From positions 1 through 22,060 of the IMG/VR virus record IMGVR_UViG_3300011114_000089: a DNA stretch of 22,060 nt; one strand, 5' to 3'. A program made the position numbers and the translations under genes. Below are positions 21,148-22,060 of the stretch, one piece after another (within the stretch, counting starts at the first letter, position 1; each line of letters begins with the position of its first letter). Source of the stretch: a virus. Under the pieces are notes generated by a model. That model made no database searches, was not told the DNA's origin, and saw only the letters and a program-made list of their open reading frames with translations.

Positions 21148-22059
21148 TTAGCTCCTAGAGTTACGTGCGTCAGCGGCATACCGCTTGATCATTCGGTTAC
21201 GTTTTTCAGTGTCTTCCCAGAAACCGGCATCCTTCATAGCCCGAACCTGTTCTGGTTCAAGCACGAAGGAGTTGCCGCCTCGGCTCACTGACTCACGCCC
21301 CGACCCCGTCACTACGCTCTTGGGTCTCCTTCTGGAGTATTCGTCGTTACTTTGAGTATAGCGGTGTGGCAAACGTTTTTGCAAGCGGGTGTCAAGTTCA
21401 TCCCAATAATCTTGCGATTCTGGGTTCCAGCCCTCTGCAACAAGCCTGTTGTCAATGACTTTGGCAATAGCTGTGTCCTCGTCATTTGAGTCCGGGCTAT
21501 ACCAGTCGTTCTTCTCCATCCAGTTATTCGCCAGCTTCATCAGCTTAGGATTAACTGCCCCAGTCTCCTGCGATGTGTTCTGGGTAGCACGCTGCTTGTA
21601 GTCCTTCATGGCTTCTACTTTGCGGCGGCTGTCGTACCACATTTCCTGCGCCTTCGTGAATGCCGTACCGTCCGAGTTATCGGTGGCCTCTCGCATTTTG
21701 GCAATGGCGTAGTTCAGGCGAAGCTCTTCGTCGTCAATCGCCTTGTCGTAACGGGCCAGATCGGCACCGTGCGTCTTGCGCTCAACAACCGACAGGCGCT
21801 CTTCAAGCTCTTGATTACGGCGCTGCAAGAGGCTAAGACGTTGGTCTTTCTCCTCGTTGGTGCGCTTGATGTAATCCTTCTTGGCGTGACGGCGATTGCG
21901 TCGAGCTTCACGGATTGCATCCGTATCGTTAGGCTGATCCCGGTCGTCGTCAGACGCACTAGGGGCCTCAATGTGATCGGGAAGGTCTACAGTGGCAGAA
22001 CCGTCCTTCTCCTCTGTAACGTCCATATCATGGACATCGTCGTCTTTTTCGGTACTCAT
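21148..22059 (-). CDS. Capsid scaffolding protein
   Basis: A 303-residue protein starting one base inside the right edge (ATG 22059), so the start is likely but its ribosome binding site is not visible and a longer form cannot be excluded. The first 50 residues are very acidic (EKDDDVHDMDVTEEKDG), followed by a long coiled coil (about 60-165, including RLSLLQRRNQELEERLSVVE), a Trp-rich middle (NWMEKNDWYSPDSNDEDTAI, EGWNPESQDYWDEL) and a basic C-terminus (EPEQVRAMKDAGFWEDTEKR, then a short Arg-rich helix). Acidic start, coiled coil and basic capsid-binding end, together with its position two genes ahead of the capsid gene, fit a scaffolding protein that guides procapsid assembly. No protease motif is seen. 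Confidence 0.8.
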   Translation of the reverse strand: MSTEKDDDVHDMDVTEEKDGSATVDLPDHIEAPSASDDDRDQPNDTDAIREARRNRRHAKKDYIKRTNEEKDQRLSLLQRRNQELEERLSVVERKTHGADLARYDKAIDDEELRLNYAIAKMREATDNSDGTAFTKAQEMWYDSRRKVEAMKDYKQRATQNTSQETGAVNPKLMKLANNWMEKNDWYSPDSNDEDTAIAKVIDNRLVAEGWNPESQDYWDELDTRLQKRLPHRYTQSNDEYSRRRPKSVVTGSGRESVSRGGNSFVLEPEQVRAMKDAGFWEDTEKRNRMIKRYAADARNSRS

Positions 22060-22060
22060 A

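Overview
The window is 22 kb of the late, virion-assembly part of a tailed double-stranded DNA phage genome. Every gene I can support lies on the minus strand, so the biological order runs from the right end of the window to the left. The genes are packed tightly, with many stop/start overlaps and few gaps above 20 bases. I see no integrase, transposase, tRNA or bacterial housekeeping gene. The head-to-tail gene set (adaptor, beta-propeller-like nozzle, a long internal or ejection-type protein, no recognisable sheath or classical tail tube) suggests a short-tailed podovirus-like phage related in layout to T7, P22 or SU10-type phages. It probably comes from an uncultured environmental lineage with a Gram-negative host; the host cannot be read from this window.

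Reading in transcription order: (1) Head module, 22059 to 19076: an acidic coiled-coil scaffolding protein, a conserved protein of unknown role, a probable head decoration/stabilisation protein, and the major capsid protein with the best ribosome binding site in the window, followed by an intrinsic terminator. (2) Accessory virion region, 19008 to 15660: a beta-rich protein, a Lys/Gly/Met/Pro-rich protein with repeated K-K-G-G type motifs, a second terminator, then three small proteins, two of which carry the same Lys-Gly-Gly motif. (3) Connector and fibre region, 15655 to 9536: an adaptor-like protein with a discoidin-like insert, a four-cysteine zinc-ribbon-like protein, two fibre proteins, a 52-residue fibre-associated protein, and a 723-residue protein ending in a very glycine-rich domain. 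(4) Lysis cassette, 9534 to 8467: a small membrane/coiled-coil protein, a 3TM-type holin and an M15 peptidase endolysin. (5) Second connector region, 8411 to 3802: an SU10-type adaptor preceded by a good sigma70-like promoter, a fibre protein that stops before any S74 chaperone domain, an 826-residue nozzle/beta-propeller-like protein with inserted modules, and a small unknown protein. (6) Ejection region, 3792 to 1: a GNAT-like protein resembling the position and size of T7 gp13, then a very large Ala/Thr-rich protein still open at the left edge.

The points most worth attention are the large open gene at 1..3313, with a Thr-Gly linker flanked on both sides by the same short helical repeat; the Lys-Gly-Gly motif shared by three neighbouring virion-region proteins; the discoidin-like insert inside an adaptor; the repeated use of common phage beta modules in unrelated structural proteins; and two terminators that bracket a two-gene block behind the capsid gene. 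Function assignments come from reading motifs and gene order by eye, with no database search.
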